A DNA stretch of 64,000 bases from Nomia melanderi. Its lineage: Eukaryota; Arthropoda; Insecta; Hymenoptera; Halictidae. How positions within the stretch are numbered: position 1 is the stretch's first letter; the number at the start of each line of letters is the position of its first letter. Shown piece after piece: positions 34,129 to 46,114 of this stretch. The notes under the pieces are model-generated. The model saw nothing but the letters and a program-made list of their open reading frames with translations. It did not search any database and was not told the origin of the DNA. Position numbers and translations under genes: made by a program. The stretch spans positions 13,769,660-13,833,659 of the forward strand of contig NC_134999.1 of NCBI RefSeq assembly GCF_051020985.1, given 5' to 3'.

Positions 34129-36668
34129 TTACATTAATTAGTATAATTATAATTTGTTATTACTGTATCATATTTATAATACCACTTATTAACTGCTTTT
34201 ATATTATTTTATAATGAATTTTCTATTAGGGTTTTGAGATCTGATATAATGGGATTCAAATTTGGGAAAACTTCTAATATGATTCTCAACATGCTTTGTC
34301 TCTGTGCAAATTTATGTGTCTAAAATTATTGTATAATTTTAGAATATACTTAACCGCAAAACTTTGTTATCACAGCTAATTTCAAGCGGTACATGTTACT
34401 ACAGTTAATATAAAAAAATTGACAAATGAACTTAGGCCACTTTCAGAATACACGGCTCATATATATATTTTACTATTATAATTGTAGTTTTGTAATACTA
34501 TATTACATATACATTTTATTACTATAATTAAGATATTGTCACATTATATTGAATATATATTTTAGCATTTTACAATACCACATTAACTGTAACGATCATT
34601 ACGTTACATTTTATGCAGAAACCAAATTATATTCACTTTATACTTTCCTTTAGTACCCTAACCTATATTTCAACACTCGGAAAATTATTTAGTGAATTTC
34701 CCTGCGTTTCTCGATATCTGATAAAGATTTGTTATAATATTGACGATGAAACAACAACAGTCCAAATTGGCAATAATTTTCGAATAACAGAAAATGCTCA
34801 GTGTTCCACAAGGATCGTTGCCATTTTAAATAGTAATATCCGAGGATATTGAATAATCCATAGAAGATCTGATAGAAACTTAATATTCATCGTGAAAGCT
34901 AAAAGAGAACTATTTCGTGCCGATGCGTTAGTGCTCGATACAAGTGAATACACTTGCGGCTATAAGAGTCTGAACTTATTTTTAGTCTTTCTGTTTTCCT
35001 AGAGAACGAGCGAGCGTTTGTAAGACCAACATCTTGGCAAAAGTATCAGTGTTAATGGAGACTACATTTCTGCAACCTGAATACACCTTGATACGCCCTA
35101 TGCCACGAGCGGAGCTTAGTTCTAATGGTCTGTGCCTGATGTAACCCGGGTTCCCTATTCTTCGTTCGAAACGAGTGTCTTAGCTATGATCGTTGCCAGC
35201 ACTCGGCCATGTCGCCAATGAAAGGACGAGAAAGGCTGAGGGCAAATTTACGTACACAATAGTAGCAGGAAAACATCTATCTGAAATAAAGGAGCGCTGT
35301 TTAACCCCCCAAGACGGATGTTCTTGACGACACTAAGACTTCCAACGTCTTGACAACTCAAATCGTCATTTATTAAATGTTTCAGATAGTTTTTTTTAAC
35401 CCTTTGTTGACGAAGATTGTCGAAAGTATACAAAACTTTTTACAGATTTTGGGGAATAAGGTATTGAATGTTTTCCTTGTTTAAATATTTAAACCTTTCG
35501 TATTAAATCGTATTAACGATATCTCTAGCATTGGTAAGGTTAATATATTTCTAAGAATCTCATACAAAATAAGGAGACTTATCTAAATCATTGATACATC
35601 ATGGAACAGTATTTTCGAAACTATACCTTGTCGAAGCCACATCATCCTATCAAATTCGATGTTTTAATTCCATGAATCTTGTCGAAAGTTGAAGGACAAT
35701 GTGTACAATCATTCACTTAAAAATCGTTTATATCAATGATGCTAGATCCGTCATCTCGTATTTCGCATTCGTCATAAAGTATTCAGATTTCGCAACGTCG
35801 AAAATATAAGTATACCAATTTTCACGAAAACCCTATGAAATTATTAATTTTGGCCAACCGTTCGTTAATTGAACTTATTAAACTAATTTAAAAAATTTTG
35901 TTTCATAAAAGCAAGAAAAGTAGTTGAATTGCAAATGAGCCTAATTCAGGACTTATTAAATAAAAAAAATATGAACAAAATGGAAAGCGATCCGTTGTTA
36001 AAAGAGCAGTGAGAGATCTCCCCATTCGGTTGACTAAATGTTGAATAAAAGGGAATGCGGGAAGTATGTATCGATTCCTTGCTGGTTTGTAGTTAAGTCA
36101 TTTGTTTGGAACTTAGTATTACAAGCATGAAAGTGTGATCTCGACAAAATGTTCACAATAGGTTAAACATATTTCTAGTACATATTGATCTTGCTATTAT
36201 GTTTAATCCGACATAATCAACTGGAAAAGCAAGTTAGGTATAAATGAGAAATTAAGGATGAACAGAGAATAACGGGATATCATAAGAATAATTCATTATT
36301 TTTTAAAATAATGCAGTCCTTATCTAGAGATACTCATAAGCGCTGATCTTCATAGTTGAGTTTGTGCTGCAGACATGCGGCGAACCGCCATCATTGCGGC
36401 CGAGGAAGACACAGCTGGCGGAAATCAATAAGTCGAAATAGTTTATGATTTCCAAAGCTTACCGCTCTCATGTATTTCCTAGGGGCTTAACTAGTTGTCC
36501 GGTATACTGATTGGCATATCGTAATCTACGATGAAGCAAGTCCGGTGGCCTTGTTAGATGTGTGGACAGTGGGATCAGATTCTGAGCTACATATACACAC
36601 GCGGAATTTAATCCTATAACAGTTTACTTTAACTGCGATTTGAACAAGCCGAAGCAGGATGTTTTTAT
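34129..36668. other. Long unique stretch, no gene recognised
   Basis: AT-rich with average-composition patches at 35000-35240 and 36340-36600. Possible lone MITE termini occur at 35301 (TTAACCCCCC) and 35396 (TTAACCCTTTGTTGACG) without partners. No recognisable coding frame. Confidence 0.45.
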
Positions 36669-36870
36669 TATACAAATATAAATATAATTATAAATATAAA
36701 TTCAAATTCAAATTCAAATACAAACTTAACCTCAAACTAAAATTCAAATATAAATACAAATTCAAATTCAAATTCAAATTCAAATTCAAATTCAAATTCA
36801 AATTCAAATTCAAATTCAAATTCAAACTCAAATGCAAATGCAAATACAAATACAAATACAAATACAAATG
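36669..36870. repeat. CAAATT hexanucleotide array
   Basis: About 200 bp of hexamers. The core 36757-36826 is an almost unbroken run of CAAATT (about 11-12 units). The right side changes to CAAATG and then CAAATA units; the left side mixes CAAATA, TAAATA and related units. Reading frames through it give alternating Lys-Phe (plus) or Asn-Leu (minus), so the 85-96-codon frames here are artefacts. Confidence 0.95.
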
Positions 36871-38810
36871 TATATATTTAATTATATTCTTATTTATTGC
36901 CATAAAAAATATAAACTTAACCATTACATATTTCTTGAAGATCAATTGATCAATTATGATGTGTATCTGTTACATTGTATACACTTGGCTAAGACTAATT
37001 TGACGGGCAATAGTCACAAGCTTACCGTGACAGTCGCATCTGAGACTTAAAACCCCAGGAGAACTGGAACAACCATTCACGCAGTTTGATTCCCGATAAT
37101 GCATTTTCCTTTGACCATTTACGTTGGATCCGTGGGATTTGTACAGTAAATAATGGATCTGTTAACCAATTTTACAGTCACATATACTTTAAGCGACGAA
37201 AACGAATTGAACGTCGCTGGAGAATGTTACATGATAAATTAAAACATTATAGAAATTATTTACTTCCTGCTTGGAAATCTTTAAATTTGTTAGCTGGATA
37301 ATATTTCTTATAAAAGTCTATGGAAATAAGATACTGAAACTTCAATTTCATCTTTTGCTTATTGTTATACTTTTCTTACTATTACTAATAATTAGAATTC
37401 ACCAATAGTGTGACCTACCTCACGTACTCCGCGATTGGCACATTGCCACAGTCAGCGAGATCTTAATCGTTAATAATTTGAATATAAAAATCGAGTTCAC
37501 AATTAAATTACTCTTCATTTTAGAGAAAATGCATTTTGACAAGATTAGCCTTTTATATATATTTATTAACATAACAAAATATTACTCTATAATAAAACGC
37601 TGTAAACAATTAAATTATGTAAACAAGGTTCGCATTACTTCTCAATTAAGTAAAAAACAGTAAAATAAATGTTATTCTACGTTTTATATCGAACGATCTA
37701 TCATTTAATACTTTTTCAGTGTACATCAAATTTTTGATCAGCATAATTTATTGTAAACAATAAGTAATAACGATAATGATAAATCGCAATGATAATGAAC
37801 GCAATGATGATGTAAATTTTAATAGTATAAGGGAAATATGATATCTTTAATAGATTAGCTCGATCGTGTTATAATCTGCGGCAACGGAACCCGGGGAATA
37901 CGCCGCATGCAAATGCAACATGCCTCACACGGTGGAAAGTCGTGGAAACGAAGGAAAACTCTTCCGCCTCGTTTCGCAGAAGCGATTAATTTTTCCACGG
38001 CTTGGCGACGAGTTGTATTTCGACATGAGATTTCCTACAAATCCGACGGTGAGCCGAGAATTTATAGAATGTGGCATCGTTTCCAAGAATTATTGGATCA
38101 CGAATGCTTTTTTCCTCTTTTCTATTTCGCGCGAATGTGTCCCCCTTTGCATTTCATATTAAGTCATTTCTGTGCATAGAAATATGCATTACTTTCAGTG
38201 TTCGTTCAATGTGATATTGCATTTTAAATGGTTAATAAACAGCTAATTATGAACAATTTTCATCGGACCGATTCAACTTCGAATCGTTCTTCAAATCCGT
38301 CAAATCGAATTTTTTTGATAATCTAATTGACGTGCTGAATTTATAAGAAATTAATTTGTTATGCACAAAATTAATGTTAAATATGGAATTAAATTTCTCT
38401 GTTTAAGACTTGACAGTGCTATTCAATAACATATAATCTATTTGTCGGTTCAAGTATTTACCGTTTCTAGAGTAAACTTTTGAAGTCAGTTTTCTTGCAA
38501 TAGAATTGTTCTTGAAAATATTTTATTTTACATTTTCAACCAGATTCTTTTAAAAAGTAAGTAACATGCCCCTTAGCTCATTTTGTTACTGTACCTTTCG
38601 TAATAATAAATTTGAAAAAAGGCAATTTTACGTTTACTACGAGACTAGCTTAATCTGTACATTAAATATCCATAATTGAAAAGTATACACTGCTTTTCTA
38701 CGGCAGAAAATTAACAATATTTCATGCCATGTAAATATTAATTTTAAAGCCTTTGTGTCTTCCTCGTTATTACATCGAAATTCACAGCAGTTTTAATGGA
38801 TACAGATGTT
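36871..38810. other. AT-rich stretch, no gene recognised
   Basis: Mostly AT-rich. Segment 37870-38160 is GC-richer, with two overlapping plus-strand frames (37907-38179 and 37920-38162) that show no domain. GATAATGA-type low complexity lies at 37760-37815. Confidence 0.45.
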
Positions 38811-39023
38811 TTAACACTGATTTGATACAGCAAAACTATGAAGTTGAATGTTTAGTATTTTCAATTAAACTTTGTATTGCTATGTGAAATATTTAAATAA
38901 AATAGCTCTGTCGCTCAATTTATCTCTGAATTATCATTAAATTACTTTCAAACAATGTCGTCTACATCTCGTCGGAAAATATTGAATATTTCCAGTGAAA
39001 AACTTTCGAATGCAAAGGGTTAA
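38811..39023 (+). mobile_element. TTAA MITE, CCCTTTGCACTC family, left end eroded
   Basis: The right end CTTTCGAATGCAAAGGG plus TTAA (39020-39023) and the core (CTGATTTGATACAGCAAAAC, TATTTAAATAAAATAGCTC) match 30210-30426. The left terminus is shortened, with TTAA at 38811 followed directly by internal sequence. Confidence 0.75.
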
Positions 39024-39662
39024 AGTTTCCAACACATACTTCAAACTTTTATAATTCATGGCTACTTGCAGCAAATGTTTAAGTAAATGAAAATGTATGT
39101 CTGCAAATGTAACGAAAGTCTGTTCAGCAATAAACGTTCTACAGCAACAAACCAACACTCGGCAAAAGGTTTATCGCTCTTAAAACCCAAGAAACAAAGA
39201 TAAACTGGCAACCGTCTTGTAATCTTTCCACTTTACTCCAGGGTATAACAAACAAAAATTTGTAACCAGAGAAATTCGTTGAATATTTGAAGGAGACGAT
39301 CTCTTTAGTGTAATAAACACTATTCAAGTTCATGAATGATAAATATTCTAAGCGTTATTAAGAACGCTAAAAGACAATGTGAAAAATTAGTTCCAAAATG
39401 AATTACTGTGGATCAAATCACACGAGAAAAACGAATTATCAGGCAATTATTTATACTTGATTCTGATCCATTTACAGTTGTCAATAAAGTGATCTAAATT
39501 TATGTCATTTCATAAGCAAAAAAGTATTTAACATTTTATCAATGTCATCTACCACAAGAAAGCTACCAAACGAATTATTCTATTTTGAATAATACTACAG
39601 GTAATAATAATTAATAATATTACAATAATAATACAGGCTATATAGAATATAGAATTTCAATT
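39024..39662. other. AT-rich stretch, nothing recognised
   Basis: Unique AT-rich sequence with small minus-strand frames (38937-39158, 39139-39333), neither recognisable. Confidence 0.5.
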
Positions 39663-39946
39663 GAAACGTATATATGCCACGGATATCGATTTACGTTGCA
39701 GAAATTTTGGAAATTCTGCTTCTAGCCTCCCATTGGTTCAACAAGCACACAGGGTACAAAGTTTAAGACGAAATCAATGTAGCCTATATTCTTATGGTAA
39801 TATTATTAATCATTACTATTTGCAGTATTATTCAAACGTATATATACCACAGATACCGATTTACGTTGCAGAGATTTTTGAAATTCCGCTTCTAGTTTTC
39901 CATCGGTTCGACAAGCACACAGGGTAGAGAGTTTAAGACGAAATCA
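39663..39946. repeat. 113-bp direct duplication with 56-bp spacer
   Basis: Copy 1 (about 39664-39776) and copy 2 (about 39833-39946) share AAACGTATATATGCCAC/ACC, GATTTACGTTGCAGA, GGTTCAACAAGCACACAGGG (GGTTCGAC... in copy 2) and GTTTAAGACGAAATCA. Identity is high, roughly nine in ten by eye. The start and end points are sharp. Confidence 0.9.
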
Positions 39947-40764
39947 GAAAAACTAACTCTGAAACGAAGTGGAGGAACTTCGTTCTACCCTGGGAATGTA
40001 AAAATAAAATAAACTCCCAAACGGAATTGCATCAAAACTTCTGACTGCAGGGATGTCAGATGAGTAGCGTAAATTCGAAAGTCGAGAGTCGAACATCTAT
40101 ATTCCAATGAGATTAGACATGAAATTTTTATAAACCAAGGATGATGAAACATATTACATATTAAAAGAAAAATAGTCAATAAGAAACTTCTAATGCTTTA
40201 ATGAAAATATTATTTCCTACTGTATTGTAACAAAAATAACAATAGCCATGATAAAAATAATAATACTAACAAAAATAGACGCTAGAATTATAAATGAATG
40301 AACAAAACCAATAAATGTATTCTAAATAGTAACACTGAAAACGACACTAACGTGATGTTTGATTTACGTCGAAACATTACGAGATATTTCAAATATTTTT
40401 AAACTTCAAACTCTTCATGAAAGAAAGTTAAATTATATATCGGACTCTTCAATGCTAGAGGAACAAAGAATTGTACATTTACTGATTCCTTTGAATTTGA
40501 TTGATTATTTGTTTGCAACTTTGTATTCCAAATGCGAAACAGTTTGATGTCCCTAAAATGACGATATTCGTTCTGAAACGGTTCAAACTGTAGAAGGGAA
40601 CGATAGTATAGGATAGCTGATATAGACGACTTTACCAGAAACATCACTTGGGAACTTAAAGCGTTCGTTCTGCTCGATTACGTTACTTCCGAAAGGAAAC
40701 AGGGCACTTGACTTTCCTTGCTCATTGAATTCAGATTATGTGTGTGTATGTCTGTATATACAGT
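39947..40764. other. AT-rich stretch, nothing recognised
   Basis: Unique sequence. A short TGTGTATGTCTGTATATA run lies near 40740. No recognisable coding frame. Confidence 0.5.
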
Positions 40765-40998
40765 CACTTGTAACAGTTAGTTCGGACGACTGGATAGATC
40801 CTCTTCTATTACCGGTAAACGTTGTCTGAAACAACTTCAACTAGTATGTAATGGTAACGACATAGTGAATAAAAAAAGGGAAATAATGTAACATACGAAA
40901 GAATTGTATTATTCTGTGGGTATTTATTTATGCAAATACTAAACTAGTGAAGTTAGGAGTTTCAATACATTGTCGAAAGTGAAACATTATGTGCAATA
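40765..40998 (+). repeat. Two-copy dispersed repeat, copy 1
   Basis: It starts CACTTGTAACAGTTAGTTCG and ends GTGAAACATTATGTGCAATA, immediately before a TTAA (40999) at which a CCCTTTGCACTC MITE begins. The inverted second copy at 50263-50497 ends at the same internal point, also at a TTAA MITE boundary. The nature of the repeat is unknown. Confidence 0.85.
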
Positions 40999-41247
40999 TT
41001 AACCTTTTGCACTCCAAAAGTTTGTCACTAGAAATATTCAATTTATTTTTATGAGATATAGATGACATTTTTAAAAACTAACTTAACGAGGTATCTATTC
41101 ACAAAATAAGGGGAACAATGGTATTTGATTACCACATTTCACGTATCGACAGATTACTCAAGACTTAATGTTGAATACGGAATTTTACAATTTTTATGCA
41201 CCAATCGATTGGTGACTGAGAGGCACCTTTACAGTGCAAAGGGTTAA
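40999..41247 (+). mobile_element. TTAA MITE, CCCTTTGCACTC family
   Basis: TTAA (40999-41002) plus CCTTTTGCACTCCAAAAG, and on the right CCTTTACAGTGCAAAGGG plus TTAA (41244-41247). At 249 bp it shares its right TTAA with the next element. Confidence 0.85.
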
Positions 41248-41615
41248 CCCCTTGCCATACAATGACAAGTGAGACTTAGGATGAAGATCTCTAGACTAAT
41301 TTAACAGAAATCAATGTTGTTCATTGCCCACGGATCAAAGCAAAAAATTATTTTGCTATTATCAATGTATTATCTTCAAATGAAATTTCTGCTTAAAGTA
41401 AAATGGACAATTTTGCTGCTTTTCTTACAAATTGAGAAAAATACACAAAATGGAGAAAATATAATATTAAATTGCATTATTATTATTGCACGTTCACCTA
41501 GTTGAATGTCACCGTAATAGGTAGCATTATTTATAATATAAAAATGTTTTCAAATAATCATCGTTTAATTGAATAAACTATAATAATTCGACTTAGTTGG
41601 CATTCAACGTGTTAA
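41244..41615 (+). mobile_element. Chimeric MITE: CCCCTTGCC left, CACGTTGAATGCC right
   Basis: The left part, from TTAACCCCTTGCCATACAAT, matches 17677-17885. From about 41445 the sequence switches to the CACGTTGAATGCC family (ACACAAAATGGAGAAAAT, GCATTATTTATAATATAAAA) and ends GGCATTCAACGTG plus TTAA (41612-41615). It is either a recombinant or the result of an insertion followed by deletion. Confidence 0.7.
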
Positions 41616-42721
41616 ATTAATTGATAATGCGTGTATAATTATTTAAATGTAAATTAATGTACAGCAAAAGTAAAACTTATTTTACACCAACTATTTGGAA
41701 TTATTCATTAGATAGACTTGTATAGTTTTTACGTAGTTGGTGGATAATTTTTTCATAGATTCATACAGTTCATACTGTAACTTTAGATTGAAGATTAATT
41801 CCACAAAATATTTTCGCACTATTTACTATGGCCATTTTAGAACGGCTCTTCAAAACCAACAAAAAAGAGTAAACATTCGAGAGAATTCTGAATCGGTGTG
41901 AATGTTATAAGCTCCGTTCTATCGGTCGCTTTTTATTGTGAAAGAAGAACTAAAACTAAATTCTAATTGGTTATGCGCTCAAAGGGAAAGGACGCTCGCC
42001 AATTCCCTCTATTATAAAATGGTAATTTTCAACATGAAGCTCACATAAAATTAATTAGAAAAAGTGGTTAAGGTTCAGGTTGACCGCGCCGAGTTTGCAA
42101 ACGTCTCCCAATGGTGAGAGTTTATTGCCACATTATTCCATGAGTCAGCAGTAGGAACCGGCACGTACAGGACACACGATCCCACCTAGAGGACCGATAT
42201 TTTCAAATACTGTTTGCTGCTACAAATTTTACATGATACTTAAACCCTTCGTACTACCTGCAGTTCATTTCTGTAATATTACACATTGCCTGGCGAAAAT
42301 TATAATAAAATCGTATGTTAGGATAGTACATATTTACTAAATTTCACCTTATAGTATACTACATATTTCATATACACAGTTTACTTGGTCATTATCATTA
42401 GAGTGATAATTGCAACCTAATTATTATGGTCTCTGGTATATTATCATTTTGGTTATTGCTATTATATTATTACGGTTATTATTATATCGTTGTCGCGACT
42501 ATCATCATACGAAAGTTATGGTTATTATTATTATTATTATCATCATTATTATTATTATTATTATAACATTACCGTTATTATCACAACCGTTATTATGCTA
42601 CGAGTGTGGTTGTTATTATTTCATTGTTATACTTCCTAATTATGTAATATTACATCTTCAGTCTAACCATTCGCAGATCACTGGAAAATCATACTTCCTG
42701 CATTCTTCAAAATATTCGTAT
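41616..42721. other. AT-rich stretch with a TTA microsatellite
   Basis: TTA repeats run at about 42519-42563 within a wider degenerate tract 42440-42640. The 123-codon frame at 42410-42781 runs through this tract and is a low-complexity artefact. Otherwise unique sequence. Confidence 0.6.
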
Positions 42722-42960
42722 TTAACGCTATTTCTACCGAAGAGGTCCAAAGACAGCTTTTCAAATTTCAACTTAAAATAGCTTCCTCAGTTTAACCACT
42801 TTTCGTCAATTGAATTTTGGACATTTCTTGTGGGTAATTTTGTACTTGTTATCGAAAAAGTCAAAACATCAATACAGAATATGCGACTAAACTAGAAAGA
42901 TATTGTTAACTTAAGATTTCAGACAGTGTGCTTTGATACCTTTGGTAGAAATAATGTTAA
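42722..42960 (+). mobile_element. TTAA MITE, CGCTATTTCTACC family; first of four in a chain
   Basis: TTAA (42722-42725) plus CGCTATTTCTACCGAAGAGG, and on the right GATACCTTTGGTAGAAATAATG plus TTAA (42957-42960). The core resembles 16158-16357 (TTTCAACTTAAAATAGC, AATATGCGACTAAA). Confidence 0.8.
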
Positions 42961-43157
42961 CACTAGATTTACGAATACCTATTGTACACTTTATTCTATT
43001 ATTCTCGGAAAATTAGATCTTCGTTCATACGGATCTCGGAAATTAGTATTTAAATAACAGAAAATTAGTAGTAACAAATTGATTCGAACTGTTACAGAAT
43101 AATCTTTATATAGTTCAATAACCGTCAAATTGACGGTTTCCCCGAATCCAGTGTTAA
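42957..43157 (+). mobile_element. TTAA MITE, CACTAGATTTACG family; second in the chain
   Basis: From the shared TTAA: CACTAGATTTACGAATACC. The right end is CCCCGAATCCAGTG plus TTAA (43154-43157), with the palindrome CCGTCAAATTGACGG at 43132-43146. 201 bp. Confidence 0.85.
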
Positions 43158-43378
43158 CCCTAATCGAACCACGATGTGACTTTAAGTCACATTTGAACTT
43201 TTTACTTAAATTTTTTGATTATTTCATATTGCATTTCCAACAGTTTTTTTGGGCTTTCAAAGTTTGTGCTCTATAAACAAAAACAATAACAGTTTAATCA
43301 TTCTTTTCATTCTCATAAGTAATTGACAGACATCGTGATATGATTCGTTATAAAAACACGTGGTACAATTAGAGTTAA
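43154..43378 (+). mobile_element. TTAA MITE, CCCTAATCGAACCACG ends; third in the chain
   Basis: From the shared TTAA: CCCTAATCGAACCACG. The right end is CGTGGTACAATTAGAG plus TTAA (43375-43378), an inverted match of the left end. A left subterminal palindrome ATGTGAC-TTTAA-GTCACAT lies at 43174-43192. This is the only copy in the window. Confidence 0.85.
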
Positions 43379-43598
43379 CACTAAGACTACAAAACGGGTC
43401 AAAATGATCCATTCCTGATTTATTCGTTTTCCAATTATTAAAAAGATAACAGATGTTCCTCTAAAAAATTATTCAAGAAATTAATTTATTAAACAAACTG
43501 AATTGTAAATCAACTGAAGTTTCGATAGCTGCACTCTTGAAGTTTCTATAGAGGATTTTCAAAAGGTCAATTTAACTGCTCGGTAGGTATAGTGTTAA
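43375..43598 (+). mobile_element. TTAA MITE, CACTAGAACTACCGAG family; fourth in the chain
   Basis: From the shared TTAA: CACTAAGACTACAAAACGGG. The right end is CTGCTCGGTAGGTATAGTG plus TTAA (43595-43598). A subterminal site GGGTCAAAATGATCC lies at 43396-43410, 17 bp inside the TTAA. Confidence 0.85.
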
Positions 43599-43999
43599 AT
43601 AGAAGAAAAGGAAAAGAATTCCACGATATAGATACACTTTTTACACTCCTGTAAAGCACAAATCATTATATCTTCCGTCGAATAGACCGCGGTGCTGGTA
43701 TTCCGCGGATAGGAGGGTCTCCTGTCAGATCAAGTGTGAATTCTAAACCACACCGAACACGCCGGAGCTAAAAATCGTCAGATCCGGGGGAAAAAGGACG
43801 AGACGTTCCGTCGACGCGGCGCCTTCCTTCGGGAGAAGACTCGCCGATATCAACGGCGGGGGTGGGATATTACCGCGGCACTGCGGTAGCCGAAAATAAT
43901 AGTCATCGCAAAAATTTTTATGAGAAGGATCACCGACTAGAACTCGTTTGTGGAAATATTCGAAAATATGGGAAATATTTTCGTCATTGATATTGTAGT
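43599..43999. other. GC-rich island
   Basis: Segment 43680-43900 is CpG-rich (TCCGTCGACGCGGCGCCTTC) with no recognisable frame. Candidate regulatory element. Confidence 0.4.
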
Positions 44000-44380
44000 A
44001 TCTAGAATATTTATTGTAGGATGAATGGTTTGTTGTGCGTGCGTAAGGGCGACCAGGTCGTATTGCGACGGACCGGCGCCGGGATGTTTGGAAAATAGTG
44101 TGACTGCGTTTAGAAAATCTCGAGTGGCTGAAAGAATGCGAGGAAGAGTGTCTGGAACTGAGCGACTGGACCGTGAGAAAAGCGTGTACGTGACTGCGTG
44201 AATTTTGACTATGGACGAAAGATGCGAGTGAGAAGGGTGCAAGGGTGAGAAAGACAGAGCGAATGGGGGTGTGTGTTAAAAGCGAGTGGGAATGCGTGCG
44301 AGAAGGACATTTTGGTGAGAGACAGCGGAGAAGAACATTTTTGGTGCGTGATAGAGAGTCGTGTGTTGGCCTTCGTAGTA
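44000..44380. other. Strand-asymmetric G- and purine-rich tract
   Basis: The plus strand is strongly G-rich and C-poor, with repeated GTGAGA, GCGAGTG, GTGCGTG and GAGAAGG words and no clear period. Open frames on the minus (43937-44242) and plus (44245-44451) strands are low-complexity by-products. It could be a decayed minisatellite or a transcribed untranslated region. Confidence 0.45.
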
Positions 44381-45609
44381 TTAAGTTGTATTTTTACGTG
44401 TTGTCCATATTGTTTCTTTATCTCGTTAAATACATATATATTGTTTCCTAATTCTCTTTTTACTGAAGATCCTCATTTTCAATATCTAATAGTAACCACT
44501 ATAATATCTATTACAGAAATATTTCATTACTGAATACTGTAGTTATTTCAACGATTTCCTGTTCATTCCGTGAGTAACATCCTCCACTTCGATGATAGAC
44601 GAGTTTTCTCATAGAAATTAATGAGACAACTGTTATTTTATTCTTATAATCATTGTTTAACTCTTTGACCGTCGTGTCAAGCAAATTTGGGTGACATCAC
44701 TTTACCCGCGAGTTTAAAAACGAATTTCTTTGGTGACGCGTGGAGTAAACTGGATTTTGTTGGATTCGTGAGATGCAAGAAGGTTAAGTACCATTTCTGC
44801 GAAACGTTTCGATGATTTGATTTCTGTTTCGTCAGGGAAATTTTGATTATATGTGCAGTTTAGCAAGTGTCGTATTGACGGGAAACATGTCGGATAATTA
44901 AAAATGTTTCTCTTGGAAAATAATTTTGTAATATGTAATGATTAGGGTAATTACAGGGGAGGTTGCCATATTTTCTTCGGATCGAATGAAAACTGAAAGA
45001 ATCGGAACACTAGATTTGATTTCTAAATATACTTGAGTTACCTTTCCACTAAATAACGAAACAATTAAAATTACAGATGAAGAAACACCAATCATAATTA
45101 TAACTGTGTCAGTATTTATACAAAATAGGATAATTCTAGGTGAGATAGCTCACTTTCATTTAGATTGTCAAATATCTAGATTTTTAACAAGCCTGTTTAA
45201 CAATTTTTTCCACGCGTATTTACTTTTCAAAGTATATATTATTTTATTAAGTATCAATGACATTCACGATACAATAGTTCTTTTAAAAAAAGTGAACCCT
45301 CGCTCAGATTCACCTTGACAGATCTGATTGTCATTCATTTATTTTCCATATAAATAAAATATTACTTTTCTATTATCAATCCCTAAACTTAAATAAATAA
45401 CTAACATAGACACAAAATAACTATCAAATTTTCTCCCTTTTCTACTGAACTGTTAACAATAAATTACTTTCAGCACAGTTGTGAATTATTCATTTAACAC
45501 TATTCATTTAACAAATTCTAGTTTATTTAACCGTCTCTTTTTATTCAGAGCACACACGGAATTGTCTATTGTACCACGTTCCTGATAATTACCCTATTGT
45601 GCTGTGACT
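44381..45609. other. AT-rich stretch, no gene recognised
   Basis: Unique AT-rich sequence. A possible lone MITE terminus TTAACTCTTTGACCGTCG lies at 44657 without a partner. No recognisable coding frame. Confidence 0.5.
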
Positions 45610-45970
45610 TTTTTTCAGTTTGATTGCAAAAATCGTTCGCAGCGGATTGCACCGTTCCCGGCCGCCATGTTTTCGGCCAAGACGTCACGAAAGGAATTCT
45701 TCCGCTTTCTGCGCGGAGCCGTTGCGGAAGGAAACGATCTGCATTGCCCGTAGGATTCGCCGTCATCCCTGGACCGATCAGCATGCTCGTCCGAGGCTCG
45801 GGGAAAGGGGCGCGTACGATTGCCTTCGCGGCGAATTACCGAAAACCGATAGATCACCCGTGACACCGCGGTCAGACAGATTGTCACTATTGTAAAATTA
45901 TTGAGGGCGTGCGCGTTTTCGTGGTGTAATCTTCGGTCGTTGTTTTCGGTGTGCCGTTCGTTGATATTTT
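45610..45970. other. GC-rich island with overlapping frames on both strands
   Basis: A CpG-rich block containing GGCCGCCATGTTTTCGGCC and a CRE-like GACGTCAC. Frames of 72-91 codons are open on both strands over the same bases, as expected from composition. A 28-codon frame starts at 45667 with a strong initiation context. No domain is recognised. Confidence 0.4.
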
Positions 45971-46114
45971 ATATTGGAGCGTTTTATCGAATAAAAACAT
46001 TAACGTGCTCACTGGTGGTTTAGAATCACGAATTTAATTTGTTTGGGATAAGTTTGAACTTAAAATTCAGCTAATTTATATTACGATACGAATCACTTTT
46101 ATCTAACTATACTA

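Noticed and set aside
35301..35550. Possible TTAA MITE ends at 35301 and 35396
   Set aside because: I found no matching inverted right end, so the resemblance to CCCCTTG and CCCTTTG termini may be chance.
36659..36949. 96-codon Lys/Phe-rich and 85-codon Asn/Leu-rich frames
   Set aside because: They are direct translations of the hexanucleotide array.
42410..42781. 123-codon frame with a long isoleucine run
   Set aside because: It is produced by the TTA microsatellite and continues into a MITE.
44657..44790. TTAACTCTTTGACCGTCG resembling a MITE left end
   Set aside because: No inverted partner was found within a typical element length.
45620..45895. Overlapping 79-91-codon frames on both strands, and a 28-codon frame with strong start context at 45667
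   Set aside because: Openness on both strands follows from GC content, and no domain or conservation can be shown from the sequence alone.
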